64,000 nt of DNA from Paraburkholderia aromaticivorans (GCF_002278075.1 NZ_CP022992.1:1-64000); one strand, 5' to 3'; shown: positions 8,460 to 17,046, numbered from the stretch's first letter. The notes: generated from the letters alone by a model not told the origin. Numbers and translations: made by a program.

Positions 8460-8524
8460 TTCCTGTCGAGAAATTCCGGGTATAATTTCGCTTGATTTAC
8501 CCGGTAGCTGGACCGAAACCAGCC
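8460..8524 (+). promoter_or_regulatory. operon-head promoter box and 5' hairpin
   Basis: TTCCTGTCGAGAA (8460-8472) and a perfect -10 TATAAT (8481-8486). Hairpin GCTGG-accgaaa-CCAGC at 8503-8524, then CGGCC-CGGCCG and CACC-gacaa-GGTG hairpins before the leader. Confidence 0.8.
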
Positions 8525-8582
8525 ATTCCCGGCCGTGTTCTCGGCCGCGATCTCTCTGCACCGACAAGGTGTGGCCCATCTT

Positions 8583-8642
8583 TACCCCTGCGGGATGTTG
8601 CTCCCGCGTGGGGCGCTTCTCGCTCGTTCCAAGGAGTAGCGT
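8583..8642 (+). promoter_or_regulatory. SD-sequestering leader of the gene at 8643
   Basis: P1 pairs CCCCtGCGGG with CCCGCgtGGGG. P2 pairs GCGCTTCTC with GAGTAGCGT (one G-U, one T-T). Confidence 0.75.
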
Positions 8643-9017
8643 ATGAATATCCAATCTGCTATCCATCAGGAAGCCGCGCCGTTGGGCGTCGCATCACGGC
8701 CCGCGCGTGTCGTGGTTCTTCCGGACGGTTACAACGGACACACGATGGCCTTTTGTGCCGAGCCCGTCGCAGTGGAAGGCAATGTTGTCAAGCTCCACTG
8801 CGCGGAGCCCGGCAAGGAGTACCTGATCGCTTGGCGTTGCAAAGCCGCCTTCGAGGCGGCGCTCATGACGCGGGAAGGCAGCGAGGAGGTCACGCTGGCT
8901 GAACGCGGGATTGCCGGGTGGCGCGGCACGAACAACGACGAGTACCAGATCTACGTCGAGTCAGCCAAGGCACTCGGGTGGAAAATCAAGACACGCGACG
9001 AATGGCTCAATAGCTAA
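8643..9017 (+). CDS. hypothetical protein, leader-controlled
   Basis: 124 residues, soluble; no motif recognised. It was first gene of a former operon continuing to 10815, 11236 and 11699, now separated from them by an ISL3-type insertion just after its stop. Function unknown. Confidence 0.7.
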   Translation: MNIQSAIHQEAAPLGVASRPARVVVLPDGYNGHTMAFCAEPVAVEGNVVKLHCAEPGKEYLIAWRCKAAFEAALMTREGSEEVTLAERGIAGWRGTNNDEYQIYVESAKALGWKIKTRDEWLNS

Positions 9018-9037
9018 CCGTCGATTTTTTTGGTTCG

Positions 9038-10285
9038 TCAGTAAAAAGTGTGGGTTGTCGGCGGCTCGGGCAAATTGCCAAGTGCATGATATAGCGCGAT
9101 TTCCGTCGTTCGAAACGTCCGGAAGCCGTACGCTTTTCTCATGGTGACTTTGGCCTTGTTGTTCAAACCCTCGACGATTCCGCTGGAGAACTGCTTGCGC
9201 GCATGAAAGTAGTTGAGAATCAGTTCTCGATGGGCGCGCACGGTGCGTGCGAACTTCTTCATTGGTTCGATGCGTGAGCGCATGACCCGGGTGCACCACT
9301 GATCGAGGAACTTGCCTGCCCAGACAGGCGAGATGTAATCCCAGATCTGCTGGAACTCCTCCTTGAGAAGATAGGCGCGGACACTGCGCAGGTTGTAGTG
9401 CAGCAGATCGCGCAGGCGCAGTCGCTGATTGTCAGTAAGGTTCTCTGGCCGCTTGAGCAAACACCAGCGGGACTTCTTGAGGACTGGCTCATAGCCGTCG
9501 CGGGTCATGCGGCGAGCTTCCTCGGCGCGAACCTCGTCGATCGCCTTGTTCATTTTGGCAACGATGTGGAAGCGGTCGAGGATGTTCAGCGCGTTGGGGC
9601 AATGTAGTGCGATCATCTCGATGTAGGGCCGCCACATGTCCGAGCAGACGAACTCGACCTGCTCGCACAACCGTTTGCCGATCATGACGAAGAACTTTGC
9701 GAAGCTTTCCTTCGTGCGCTCCTGGCCAACCCAAAGCAGGCGCACGCAGCTGGCCTCGATCTGATAGACCAGCGTGAGATAATTGTGCCCTCGGCCATAC
9801 TGGATTTCATCGACGCCCAAAGCGCGGATGGTGCCGAGTTCGCGATGGGCCAGCCCCCAGTCGACCACCCACTCCACCGCCTGGGCAACCTTCTCCCAAC
9901 TGGTGCGAAAGCTTTGCGCTGTCTCTTTCCAGGAGAGCTTGCGTGCCCACTGCGCGAGAAACAGCATGTAGGCCTTGGTCAGCGTGTGCTTGCCGATGGC
10001 CCACGGCACCGTCTCGACCTTCACGCCGCACTCACGGCAGTCGACGCGGCGCATGGCGTACAGCAAAATCACCGCGAAGCCCCAGATCGGAATAAATTCG
10101 AAACTACGCGATGCGAGCGTGTCATAGCCGCTGCCAGGCCGGTTGCAACACGAACAGATCGGCTTCGAACCCTTGCGTGGCCGCACGTCGATCTCGATGG
10201 TTTTGGACTGCTCGCACAGTCGGGCACTTTCATAGACGAAGCCGGGAAAATGATGGCAGGCATTGAGCAGGCGGGTCAGCAACAT
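9038..10285 (-). CDS. tnpA: ISL3-family transposase
   Basis: 415 residues, family-typical length. The N-terminal zinc ribbon uses CSCC and CREC pairs. The DDE-type core has GVDE (about residue 157), SDMW and GIVEGLNNKAK. The ATG is chosen three codons inside a TTG alternative. This copy probably supplies transposase for both elements. Confidence 0.92.
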   Translation of the reverse strand: MLLTRLLNACHHFPGFVYESARLCEQSKTIEIDVRPRKGSKPICSCCNRPGSGYDTLASRSFEFIPIWGFAVILLYAMRRVDCRECGVKVETVPWAIGKHTLTKAYMLFLAQWARKLSWKETAQSFRTSWEKVAQAVEWVVDWGLAHRELGTIRALGVDEIQYGRGHNYLTLVYQIEASCVRLLWVGQERTKESFAKFFVMIGKRLCEQVEFVCSDMWRPYIEMIALHCPNALNILDRFHIVAKMNKAIDEVRAEEARRMTRDGYEPVLKKSRWCLLKRPENLTDNQRLRLRDLLHYNLRSVRAYLLKEEFQQIWDYISPVWAGKFLDQWCTRVMRSRIEPMKKFARTVRAHRELILNYFHARKQFSSGIVEGLNNKAKVTMRKAYGFRTFRTTEIALYHALGNLPEPPTTHTFY

Positions 10286-10703
10286 GGTTAGCAAGCGCGC
10301 GGGAATCAGTAAAGACGCTATTGTTACCTCAGATCCGCACGCACTGGAGCGCTACGTCCCGGACTTGCAGAACTGGCCTGCCTCATGGCGCTTCGAGGAC
10401 GAGGACATCCCATTCGGACAGGCGCTCGTGAAGGTCTTCACACCTTTCCTGCAACACCTGCTGACCCACGGCTATGCCCGCAAAACGTTGCACCGCCACC
10501 GCGATCACCTTTGGATGCTTGGTGGCCATCTCATCGAAGTCCGTCACGTCGATCCGGACTTAGCCGCCATGGATGCCCGCACACTGCTTCTCAATGAGAT
10601 CCACGAGTTCGGTGGCCCGCTTTCGAGGCACCTCTCCGAGCACGAGCAGAACGCCTTTGACGCTACCTGCAAGAAACTCTATCGCTTCCTCTGTCCCTCA
10701 TGA
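10263..10703 (+). CDS. IS passenger protein, copy 2
   Basis: Identical 146-residue product to 1573-2013 on the other strand. Its conservation in a copy whose transposase is intact supports it as a real component of the element. Function unknown; the SAM-like core-binding resemblance is weak. Confidence 0.6.
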   Translation: MSRRVSNMVSKRAGISKDAIVTSDPHALERYVPDLQNWPASWRFEDEDIPFGQALVKVFTPFLQHLLTHGYARKTLHRHRDHLWMLGGHLIEVRHVDPDLAAMDARTLLLNEIHEFGGPLSRHLSEHEQNAFDATCKKLYRFLCPS

Positions 10704-10748
10704 ATCGCATCAAACCACCCACAGATTCCGCCGACGAGCCATTTTTTT

Positions 10749-10814
10749 AACCCTGAGGGGACGCACATCCCCGCTGGGTGTGTGCTCCTCACGATTTCCA
10801 TTGAGGAGTACAAG
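10749..10814 (+). promoter_or_regulatory. SD-sequestering leader of the gene at 10815
   Basis: P1 pairs CCC..GGGG with CCCC..GGG. P2 pairs TGTGCTCCTC with GAGGAGTACA, ten consecutive pairs including one G-U, burying the SD GAGGAG. Confidence 0.8.
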
Positions 10815-11105
10815 ATGGCCGCTATTTTCTGCTCCAATGCTGCAACCGGTCTTCAGACCGCTGTCACCAGCGTGGACGTAAGACAGGCGTTCCGAGCGGC
10901 TGGAATGAGAGCTCGTGTTGCCGATCTGGGCATGAAGTTCCGGATTTGTGATCTCGACAGGTCGCAATACGGAATCGAAGTCGAGCGTGTCGCGAGGGCT
11001 CTGAAGTTCACCGATTCCCTCGGGCTTCCGGGCGGACAGTGGAACACATCGACCGAGTTTATTGCTTACAAGCCGGGAAAGATCGTCCGTTTGTCGGCGC
11101 AGTGA
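10815..11105 (+). CDS. hypothetical protein, leader-controlled
   Basis: 96 residues, soluble. No family recognised. The start is fixed by the leader. Former second cistron of the 8643 operon, now directly downstream of the ISL3 copy. Confidence 0.65.
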   Translation: MAAIFCSNAATGLQTAVTSVDVRQAFRAAGMRARVADLGMKFRICDLDRSQYGIEVERVARALKFTDSLGLPGGQWNTSTEFIAYKPGKIVRLSAQ

Positions 11106-11173
11106 TGAAACTCAGTTTCGATTTAGAAGTCAGCGCCGCTCGTTCGCAAGACGACGGGCGCTGAATCACAACT

Positions 11174-11235
11174 CAACCCTGGTGGGGAAGCATTCCCGCC
11201 GGGGACGCTTCCTTGCCGAAGTTATAGGAAGCGTC
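11174..11235 (+). promoter_or_regulatory. SD-sequestering leader of the gene at 11236
   Basis: P1 pairs CCCtGGtGGG with CCCgCCgGGG, with GG/CC replacing the usual GC/GC. P2 is a perfect 10-bp stem, GACGCTTCCT with AGGAAGCGTC. Confidence 0.85.
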
Positions 11236-11586
11236 ATGAAACACATTATCGAAGCCACGGGAAATCTCACGTTCCTGATCGAAAACGATCGTGACCGCGA
11301 GATACTCGAGGACATCAAGGACCGCGTGGGTGGTAATGACGTCCGGTTCCTGGACGACATGCTCGATCAGTTGGGCTTTCTGGGTAACGCGAAGCTCTTC
11401 GGGATCGCCCCTGTCGACGTCGGTGCCCTGACGGACGCGCCGATGCTCTCCGATGCTATCGATTTGCAGGACGATGGCAGCATCGTTGTTCTTGGGAACG
11501 TCTGGTGGTATCCGAACTACGAGGTCGAGGACTTCGCAGAACGGCTGATCGAGCGCGGCAGCGTTACGTTTCAAGCTGCAGCCTGA
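11236..11586 (+). CDS. hypothetical protein, leader-controlled
   Basis: 116 residues, acidic, with an N-terminal alpha/beta pattern. No family recognised. Its SD lies wholly inside a perfect 10-bp hairpin, so translation should depend on unfolding. Confidence 0.7.
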   Translation: MKHIIEATGNLTFLIENDRDREILEDIKDRVGGNDVRFLDDMLDQLGFLGNAKLFGIAPVDVGALTDAPMLSDAIDLQDDGSIVVLGNVWWYPNYEVEDFAERLIERGSVTFQAAA

Positions 11587-11602
11587 TTCGCATTTTTAGT
11601 AC

Positions 11603-11629
11603 GGCCGCGCGAGCGCGGCCATTCCTTTC
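11603..11629 (+). terminator. weak terminator-like hairpin
   Basis: GGCCGCGC-ga-GCGCGGCC followed by ATTCCTTTC. It sits between two cistrons of the same operon, so it may attenuate rather than terminate. Confidence 0.5.
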
Positions 11630-11698
11630 AATCCCGGTTGGGCACGTTCCCATCCGGGGATGTGCCTTGCCATCGTTATGTTATTAACGAGGTGAGTC
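11629..11698 (+). promoter_or_regulatory. leader element of the gene at 11699, P2 weak
   Basis: P1 pairs CCCGGtTGGG with CCCAtCCGGG, a covaried version. P2 is degenerate (CCTT with GAGG only). Confidence 0.55.
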
Positions 11699-12778
11699 AT
11701 GGGTTCAACAGTTATCACGAACAAGAAGGCTGGTGCTTTCCGGGCTGACGGCAGGGTCGTCTACGTCCTTTTCGAGCAACTGTACGAAAAGAACTGCTAT
11801 CCACACACGCCCGAGTGGCAGGTGTCGGCTTTCGGCGAGCGAGAGGATGTGCTCAAGCGAATCTTTCGGGCCGCTGAGTCGTGCGAGAGCGGTATGCTCC
11901 AGTCGCGTGCGGGTTCGATCAAGCCTGAGGCTTACATCGAGCATTTCAAGCAACATCTCTCGAAGCCATTCGAGATACCGGAGTCGACGATCAGGCTGTC
12001 GGTCGGCGAAAGCTACAGTTCTCCGATACCTCGGTCGGGCGTCGATGCAATTCGCCCGCTGATGGAAGCGCAAGGCTTTGCCGCGCAATTCGACCAGATC
12101 GAGGCCGGCTCGCTGTCGGTGTCGCTGCATAAGCATGTTGACCTGTTGCTCGCGCTGTATGGCGAGAAAGGGCGTGTGCTGGCGCCATGGCGAGTGTTCA
12201 GCCATCTGCGCTGTTCGGACACGGTTCTTGCGGTGAGCCCTGTGCGCAACGTGAAGGCAGATGACTTACCGAACGTTCGCGCATTCAAGCTCGACGCGGA
12301 GAACGTCGCAGTGTCATTCGACGGTTCGCCGATACATCCGGAGGGCTGGACATATCGGGCGGTGGGCGATTTTATGAATGTCGCGTACGAGCGGGAGTTG
12401 CAGTCGCCGGGGTGGGGCAAGCACGCTATTCCGTGGTACCGCGATTTGCTGCACAACGCGCCGCAGATGCCAGACAATGCCGTTGTGACTGTCAGGCGCG
12501 ATGGTGCGGACTCGGAAGAGAACGAGAGCCGGCGAAAGGCAATGGATCGCGTCGCACTCGCGGCGGGCGTCGCTGATGCCGATGGTAAGGCCCCCGCAGT
12601 GTTCTCCTTCCCATTTGGCAAGCTGTGCGACGATCGTCAGCGCATGTGGGATTTCACGCATCTCCCGAAAGAACAGGTGGTGTTCGAACTCAAGCAACAA
12701 GCCACCACTAATCCGGGGCAGGAAGAGGCGGATGCCGATGACTGTCCTAATCTCCAACTCGCGTTCGAGCTGATCTGA
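11699..12778 (+). CDS. hypothetical protein
   Basis: 359 residues, soluble, acidic C-terminus. No recognisable domain; the central part (SLHKHVDLLLALYGEKGRVL) is amphipathic. Last cistron before a strong terminator. Possibly plasmid-specific; function unknown. Confidence 0.7.
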   Translation: MGSTVITNKKAGAFRADGRVVYVLFEQLYEKNCYPHTPEWQVSAFGEREDVLKRIFRAAESCESGMLQSRAGSIKPEAYIEHFKQHLSKPFEIPESTIRLSVGESYSSPIPRSGVDAIRPLMEAQGFAAQFDQIEAGSLSVSLHKHVDLLLALYGEKGRVLAPWRVFSHLRCSDTVLAVSPVRNVKADDLPNVRAFKLDAENVAVSFDGSPIHPEGWTYRAVGDFMNVAYERELQSPGWGKHAIPWYRDLLHNAPQMPDNAVVTVRRDGADSEENESRRKAMDRVALAAGVADADGKAPAVFSFPFGKLCDDRQRMWDFTHLPKEQVVFELKQQATTNPGQEEADADDCPNLQLAFELI

Positions 12779-12793
12779 CGGCGCGCATCTCTC

Positions 12794-12840
12794 AAATCCG
12801 CTGAGTGTCCACGAAATGGACACCAGCGGATTTTTCTTTT
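12794..12840 (+). terminator. intrinsic terminator
   Basis: AAATCCGCTG pairs with CAGCGGATTT, with an inner TGTCC/GGACA stem, followed by TTCTTTT. Confidence 0.9.
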
Positions 12841-12868
12841 CCCCCGACCGACAAGAATTGTCCACCGC

Positions 12869-12933
12869 TTCCCATCAGGAACTTTCAAGATATAATGCAG
12901 ACGCTTTCCACGGTAGCTGGACCAAGACCAGCC
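12869..12933 (+). promoter_or_regulatory. operon-head promoter box and 5' hairpin
   Basis: TTCCCATCAGGAA (12869-12881) and -10 TATAAT (12891-12896). Hairpin GCTGG-accaaga-CCAGC at 12912-12933, then ACGGC/GCCGT and CACC-atcc-GGTG hairpins. Confidence 0.8.
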
Positions 12934-12980
12934 AGTACGGCTGTTGCATAGCCGTCATCTTTCTACACCATCCGGTGTTT

Positions 12981-13043
12981 TACCCTTGCGGGGCTTTCGT
13001 CCCGCACGGGGCGTCTGCTTCGCAGCCTTACAGGAGCAGAAAC
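12981..13043 (+). promoter_or_regulatory. SD-sequestering leader of the gene at 13044
   Basis: P1 pairs CCCttGCGGG with CCCGCacGGG. P2 pairs TCTGCTTC with GGAGCAGA. Confidence 0.8.
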
Positions 13044-13613
13044 ATGAATCAGCAATCCAGTCCGGAAACGGATTTCAAGAAGGCGACCGTCTCGCGCGAA
13101 GTCGCTGGCGCAATCCTAACGGCCGAGGTCTCCCCGTGTTCCTGGATGTATCCGATGTACGGGTTCCAGATCTCGGTGACCATGTCGGACGGCGGCGGAA
13201 AAGTGATCGTCCACGAGAAAGAACTCGCTTTCGCAGATGCAACGGTCGGTGATATGAGCCGGCTGCTCGAGACGATCGGCGTGATCACGTGTGTGAAGTG
13301 CGGCAAGCCCGCCTTCGATCCCGATACCGTGCGAACGAACCGGGAGAAGAAGTGCGAACGATGCTTCATGGGCGAGCTCAATGCTGAGTTCGAGAAAGAG
13401 CGGGAGAAGGCAGCCCGTCGAATGGCCAAGAACGACACGAGGTACAAGAAGCAAGGCTACACACATCGCGTCGACGCATGGATTCACCGTGACGATGGCG
13501 ACGACGTCCCTGTCTCGTACTACATGAAGGACCCGACGGACGCTCAGATCCAGGCGGAACTTCGCAAGGCACGCAGCGCAGTGCTCGATGACTACAAGCT
13601 GATCCAGCTCTGA
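13044..13613 (+). CDS. zinc-ribbon hypothetical protein
   Basis: 189 residues. A CVKC ... CERC pair around residues 82-108 predicts a four-Cys zinc site, followed by a long charged helix (EFEKEREKAARRMAKN). Residues 20-90 resemble the protein encoded at 57301-57813, including the ADAT segment just before the Cys pair, so the two look like paralogues. Single-gene operon. May bind nucleic acid; inference only. Confidence 0.65.
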   Translation: MNQQSSPETDFKKATVSREVAGAILTAEVSPCSWMYPMYGFQISVTMSDGGGKVIVHEKELAFADATVGDMSRLLETIGVITCVKCGKPAFDPDTVRTNREKKCERCFMGELNAEFEKEREKAARRMAKNDTRYKKQGYTHRVDAWIHRDDGDDVPVSYYMKDPTDAQIQAELRKARSAVLDDYKLIQL

Positions 13614-13615
13614 AT

Positions 13616-13668
13616 GAACCCGCCGCACGTTCCGATCTTCGGGGCGTTCGGCGGGTTTTTCGTTTTCG
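13616..13668 (+). terminator. intrinsic terminator
   Basis: AACCCGCCG..ACG pairs with CGT..CGGCGGGTT, followed by TTTCGTTTTC. Confidence 0.85.
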
Positions 13669-13678
13669 CGGGGGAAAA

Positions 13679-13855
13679 TTGCTGCGCCTGGTGGGGGGGG
13701 CCGAAGGCGGTAGGGTGGTTGTCACCGATCCGAAGGTGGACGCCGAGGTCGGGAAGGTTTTGACCGGCACATCCGGATCGATGACTGAGACGCGCCGGAA
13801 CAGACCCGTGCCGCAACCGAAATCCGACACCCCCAGTAACCCCAAGTCGGACTAG
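13679..13855 (+). CDS. doubtful small ORF
   Basis: 58 codons from a TTG preceded by GGGGGA, directly after the terminator. It encodes a polar Pro/Ser-rich tail. No family or leader. Could equally be non-coding DNA or a gene remnant. Confidence 0.2.
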   Translation: MLRLVGGAEGGRVVVTDPKVDAEVGKVLTGTSGSMTETRRNRPVPQPKSDTPSNPKSD

Positions 13856-13865
13856 GCCCGGAATG

Positions 13866-13920
13866 TCGCTGATCTGGTAAGATTCTCGGCAGTTTCGACG
13901 GTAGCTGGGCCTTTCCAGCC
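13866..13920 (+). promoter_or_regulatory. operon-head module, degenerate box
   Basis: The palindromic box is barely recognisable. A -10-like TAAGAT lies at 13878-13883 and the hairpin GCTGG-gccttt-CCAGC at 13900-13920, followed by a GCGGC-ttt-GCCGC hairpin. Confidence 0.6.
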
Positions 13921-13944
13921 AGAAGCGGCTTTGCCGCCATTTTT

Positions 13945-14007
13945 CATCCCATGCGGGGCACGTTCCCGCTGGGAATCCTGCTTCGCGCTTTTTGTCAGGA
14001 GCAGGAT
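13945..14007 (+). promoter_or_regulatory. SD-sequestering leader of the gene at 14008
   Basis: P1 pairs CCCatGCGGG with CCCGCtGGG. P2 pairs TCCTGCTTC with GGAGCAGGA, where C-G replaces the T-A of other copies. Confidence 0.8.
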
Positions 14008-14658
14008 ATGCAGACCAACACGGCAGACACGCTTTCTGTCGATATCAAAGTCCCGGCAGAGATGCCGGAGTTCTCCGAGGATCTGACCTACAGCCCGCGC
14101 ATGCGGGTTGTGCGCGTCGGGCAATCCCTCAAGACGTGGCGTGTTGCAGACCAGACATTCGAATCCGATCGGGCGACGCCGGAAGGTATCGAGCAGACGG
14201 TTATCGGCATGCTGTCGGACCTTCGCTTTCTGTGTGACGAACATGGGCTCGATTTCGCTCGAATCGACCGAATGGCCTATGGCGACTACACGGTGGCGAA
14301 GAATGAAGCTCGCCGCGAGGCTGCGAAGCAAGCTGAATCCACAGCGGCAGACAATGTGCCGTCGGCATCACTGAAGTTGCAGGTGCTGGGGATGTATAGC
14401 TATGCCGCGGTCTCTTCGTTGGATGGGTATCAGTATCTCGCAGGCTTCGTAAGGGCTACCGCCGTCTCCAAGGGGACCGGTATCTTCGTCGTCAACGGCG
14501 TACTGAATCGCGCCACCTACAAGAAGCTGCTCGAGGAAGCGCGTGCTGCGCAGTTGCAGGTCGATCGCGTCGTCGTGTACGGCGAAATCGCAACCTACAC
14601 CGGCGCAGGCATCAGTTTCACTAAATTCGACGAGCTTCCCGGCCTGGATCGGGGATGA
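14008..14658 (+). CDS. hypothetical protein, leader-controlled
   Basis: 216 residues, mixed alpha/beta, soluble. An N-terminal beta-rich part is followed by a charged linker (about 100-115) and a second domain. No family recognised. The stop is 32 bases before the preferred start of the next gene, forming an operon. Confidence 0.65.
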   Translation: MQTNTADTLSVDIKVPAEMPEFSEDLTYSPRMRVVRVGQSLKTWRVADQTFESDRATPEGIEQTVIGMLSDLRFLCDEHGLDFARIDRMAYGDYTVAKNEARREAAKQAESTAADNVPSASLKLQVLGMYSYAAVSSLDGYQYLAGFVRATAVSKGTGIFVVNGVLNRATYKKLLEEARAAQLQVDRVVVYGEIATYTGAGISFTKFDELPGLDRG

Positions 14659-14690
14659 GCTTCGTCGTGTTCAATCCCGAAAGGAGGGGT

Positions 14691-15050
14691 ATGCAGACAC
14701 AAGCAAAGCCGAAACCGTTTCGGGAACTGACCGGACTTGCCTTCGCGTCAGGATTGATCTTGTTGTCGCCGTTGTTTCCGGGTGCGTTCCGCATCCTGTT
14801 CCTCTGCATCAACGTGATCGCCTTCGTAATGTTCGTCGAAGACAAACGCCGGGCAGTGGAGCGGGAGAAGCGCATCAAGGAAGCATGGCTGCATCTGATC
14901 ACCCTTGGAGGTGGTTTCGTGGGCGCCCAACTGGGCAGGGCTACGGCCAGGCACAAGACACTGAAGCCGGCGTTCGACGGCGTCTTCTGTGTCGCGTGGC
15001 TGCTGTGGCTCGTGGCGTGCGTTCTCTACTGGCTCTACGTCAGGAGATAA
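14691..15050 (+). CDS. DUF1294 family membrane protein
   Basis: 119 residues. Three or four hydrophobic segments; the sequence between them (DKRRAVEREKRIKEAWLHLI, then GGGFVGAQLGRATARHKT) matches the conserved DUF1294 pattern of DK..A, RI.E and RHKT. The start at 14691 has a strong SD (AAAGGAGGGG) and replaces the repeated leader. An alternative ATG at 14655 overlaps the previous stop. Inner-membrane protein of unknown function, common on plasmids. Confidence 0.8.
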   Translation: MQTQAKPKPFRELTGLAFASGLILLSPLFPGAFRILFLCINVIAFVMFVEDKRRAVEREKRIKEAWLHLITLGGGFVGAQLGRATARHKTLKPAFDGVFCVAWLLWLVACVLYWLYVRR

Positions 15051-15140
15051 AAAGATACCGGTACCGGGTCGATAGCAGACTTCCGCTGTCGCCCGGGATC
15101 GGGATTTGATCCTTAGGCTGGGTTGACCGGCCACTATTTC

Positions 15141-15206
15141 AAACCCATGCGGGGCATCTCAGTCCCGGTGGGCTGTGTGCTTCGCGATTCAATCAACGGA
15201 GCACAT
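15141..15206 (+). promoter_or_regulatory. SD-sequestering leader of the gene at 15207
   Basis: P1 pairs CCC..GCGGG with CCCGGtGGG. P2 pairs TGTGCTTC with GGAGCACA, a covaried version of the TCTGC/GCAGA stem. Confidence 0.8.
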
Positions 15207-16847
15207 ATGAACGAGCAAAGTGGCAAGTCGGTTGTTGCCCAGTTTCACGAAGCGGCAGTACGTGTAGCAATCGCTTTCTGCCGTCAATTGGCGTTGTCGT
15301 TGGCGGAAGAGGAACTCACACTCGTCCGTGAACGGAACCGCGTCGAAGAAATCGCAGGGGTATGCCATACCCATGACTTCTGTGACGCGAACATGCTGAT
15401 GCTCGATGCCTTTGTAGAATGCGGCCTTGCCGAGAATCAGGAAACCTGTATCGGCGACGAACTGCATCCTCTCTGGAATTCTGCTTGGAAACTGGCTGCT
15501 GAGGCTGACTTTCGCGTTGATGCATTTCGCGGGACCCGTGGGAAACTGCGGGAAGTCTCGGCTGAAGCGGATTCCGCCGTGGTGAAAGCACCTTTGAACC
15601 CCGTTGCTACGAGCATCCTGGCGGCGGTCCAGCGCGTGCAGGCGTCGAACGTCGTGATCGAGGTCGATGAGGCCGCGCCGTCGGTTAAGATCGACGCCCA
15701 CGCGGTCCCGCACGTTAGGCAAGACGGAATTTTCACGGTTGTGGGCGAGCGTGCAGATGGCCTGATTTCGGAGGCCAGCGCCTATGTCAGCCTTGCCGAG
15801 ACGGTGACGTTTGACGAAGCGATAGCGTTCATCGTGGACGGCTACCTTGATGAGTTCATCGAATTGCCAGACACCGTGCGAGACGCGATCAATTCGGTCA
15901 CTGCTCAGAAAAGTCTTGTTGTCGATGGAACGGATCAGCACGGCAATTTCGCTGGTGACGGCGAAAATGCCCCGTTCGCTGTCTTTGATGTCGACCGGCA
16001 AGAAAACATCGCTGGCCCGTTCGGCACGCGACAGGACGGTGAAAAGGCTCGATCGGCGATTCTCGCCGGTGCCCCTCCGATGCTGGATTCCGAGGCGTTG
16101 CTGGCGTATCAGTCACATGATCGGAAACGGCCGGAAGTGACCGTCCGCGCCGCAGCACAGGCACTGCTCAAAGCTTTTGGCGGGGATACTCCGTCCTGGC
16201 TGCGAGAGGAGGCTGTTTCTCTCGAAAATGCCTTGGCTCGCGAGGCCGGAGCAAACCAGGAGGAACTGCCAGCTTCGCGGGAAGGGCGCAAGCCTGAAAC
16301 CGCGTCTACCGAGGCGAACTGGAAGGAAGTGGCCGGATCGCTTTACGGTGCAGTCGATTCACTGGAGACTCAGGTCAACCAGATGAAAGGGCTGTTTCCG
16401 GACGAGGACGGCATGATACAGGAGGCACTGGAGGAAGCCGGCGAGGCGATCCGAAGCTATCTGGCGGCGTCTCGCGCGAGTCACAACAGCGCAATCGGCG
16501 ACCGGAAGCTGCTGGAAAAACCGGTCACATCGCGAATGCTCGCTGAGCAATATCCGGTGAAAGGCTCGATGCCTCATGCGGTCGTGCATCAGCTGTATCA
16601 GCTGCGCGAGGCCGAGATCTCCACCCTGAGTCAACGAGCGGTGATCTTGGAGTCTGACCTCCGCGAACTTGATCGAGGCGGAAGGGCTGTCGTCGCAAGC
16701 ATGCTGTATGCGAAATGTGATGACGTCGCCCGAAACGCGCTCTTGCATGACGAGCACCCGCACGTGCGTAGCTGCGCAGTGATTTCGAGCTCGGAACTTG
16801 AGCCGGAGCCTGGGCACAAGCCGTCGACCCCATCGATCGACGTGTAA
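15207..16847 (+). CDS. large hypothetical protein, leader-controlled
   Basis: 546 residues, acidic, soluble, predicted mostly helical. The C-terminal region (from about residue 445) begins VTSRMLAEQYP and contains a coiled-coil-like heptad stretch. No enzymatic motif seen. An in-frame start at 15123 is rejected because it would translate the leader. Probable last cistron of the 14008 operon; a terminator follows. Confidence 0.7.
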   Translation: MNEQSGKSVVAQFHEAAVRVAIAFCRQLALSLAEEELTLVRERNRVEEIAGVCHTHDFCDANMLMLDAFVECGLAENQETCIGDELHPLWNSAWKLAAEADFRVDAFRGTRGKLREVSAEADSAVVKAPLNPVATSILAAVQRVQASNVVIEVDEAAPSVKIDAHAVPHVRQDGIFTVVGERADGLISEASAYVSLAETVTFDEAIAFIVDGYLDEFIELPDTVRDAINSVTAQKSLVVDGTDQHGNFAGDGENAPFAVFDVDRQENIAGPFGTRQDGEKARSAILAGAPPMLDSEALLAYQSHDRKRPEVTVRAAAQALLKAFGGDTPSWLREEAVSLENALAREAGANQEELPASREGRKPETASTEANWKEVAGSLYGAVDSLETQVNQMKGLFPDEDGMIQEALEEAGEAIRSYLAASRASHNSAIGDRKLLEKPVTSRMLAEQYPVKGSMPHAVVHQLYQLREAEISTLSQRAVILESDLRELDRGGRAVVASMLYAKCDDVARNALLHDEHPHVRSCAVISSSELEPEPGHKPSTPSIDV

Positions 16848-16860
16848 TCGATCAGCCTGA

Positions 16861-16909
16861 AACCCGCCCGCCGTGTGCTCCCTTTGGGAGTGCCGGCGGG
16901 TTTTTTTTT
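16861..16909 (+). terminator. intrinsic terminator
   Basis: AACCCGCC-GCC arm pairs with GGC-GGGTT, followed by nine T. Member of the CCCGCCCGCC terminator group. Confidence 0.92.
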
Positions 16910-16929
16910 GTGTGCCGAGCCGGGGAATT

Positions 16930-16996
16930 TTCCCATCAGGAAGTTTGTGGCAGAATAGGTCCGTTTTCCCAACGGCAGCTAGTCCGAAATCTAGCC
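16930..16996 (+). promoter_or_regulatory. operon-head promoter box and 5' hairpin, covaried
   Basis: TTCCCATCAGGAA (16930-16942) and -10-like CAGAAT (16951-16956). The 5' hairpin here reads GCTAG-tccgaaat-CTAGC, a paired G-to-A and C-to-T change relative to GCTGG/CCAGC. Confidence 0.8.
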
Positions 16997-17046
16997 TTAT
17001 TGCGGTGCGGTCTGACCGCAGTCGATTCTCACCATCCGGTGATTCT

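Larger units (their letters stand above)
9032..10740 (-). mobile_element. ISL3-family insertion sequence, copy 2 (intact)
   Basis: 1709 bp, opposite orientation to copy 1. It is flanked by the 8-bp direct repeat ATTTTTTT (9024-9031 and 10741-10748). The transposase is uninterrupted. It is inserted in the T-tract directly before the leader of gene 10815, the same relative site as copy 1. The two near-identical inverted copies 5.8 kb apart could recombine and invert the segment between them. Confidence 0.92.
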
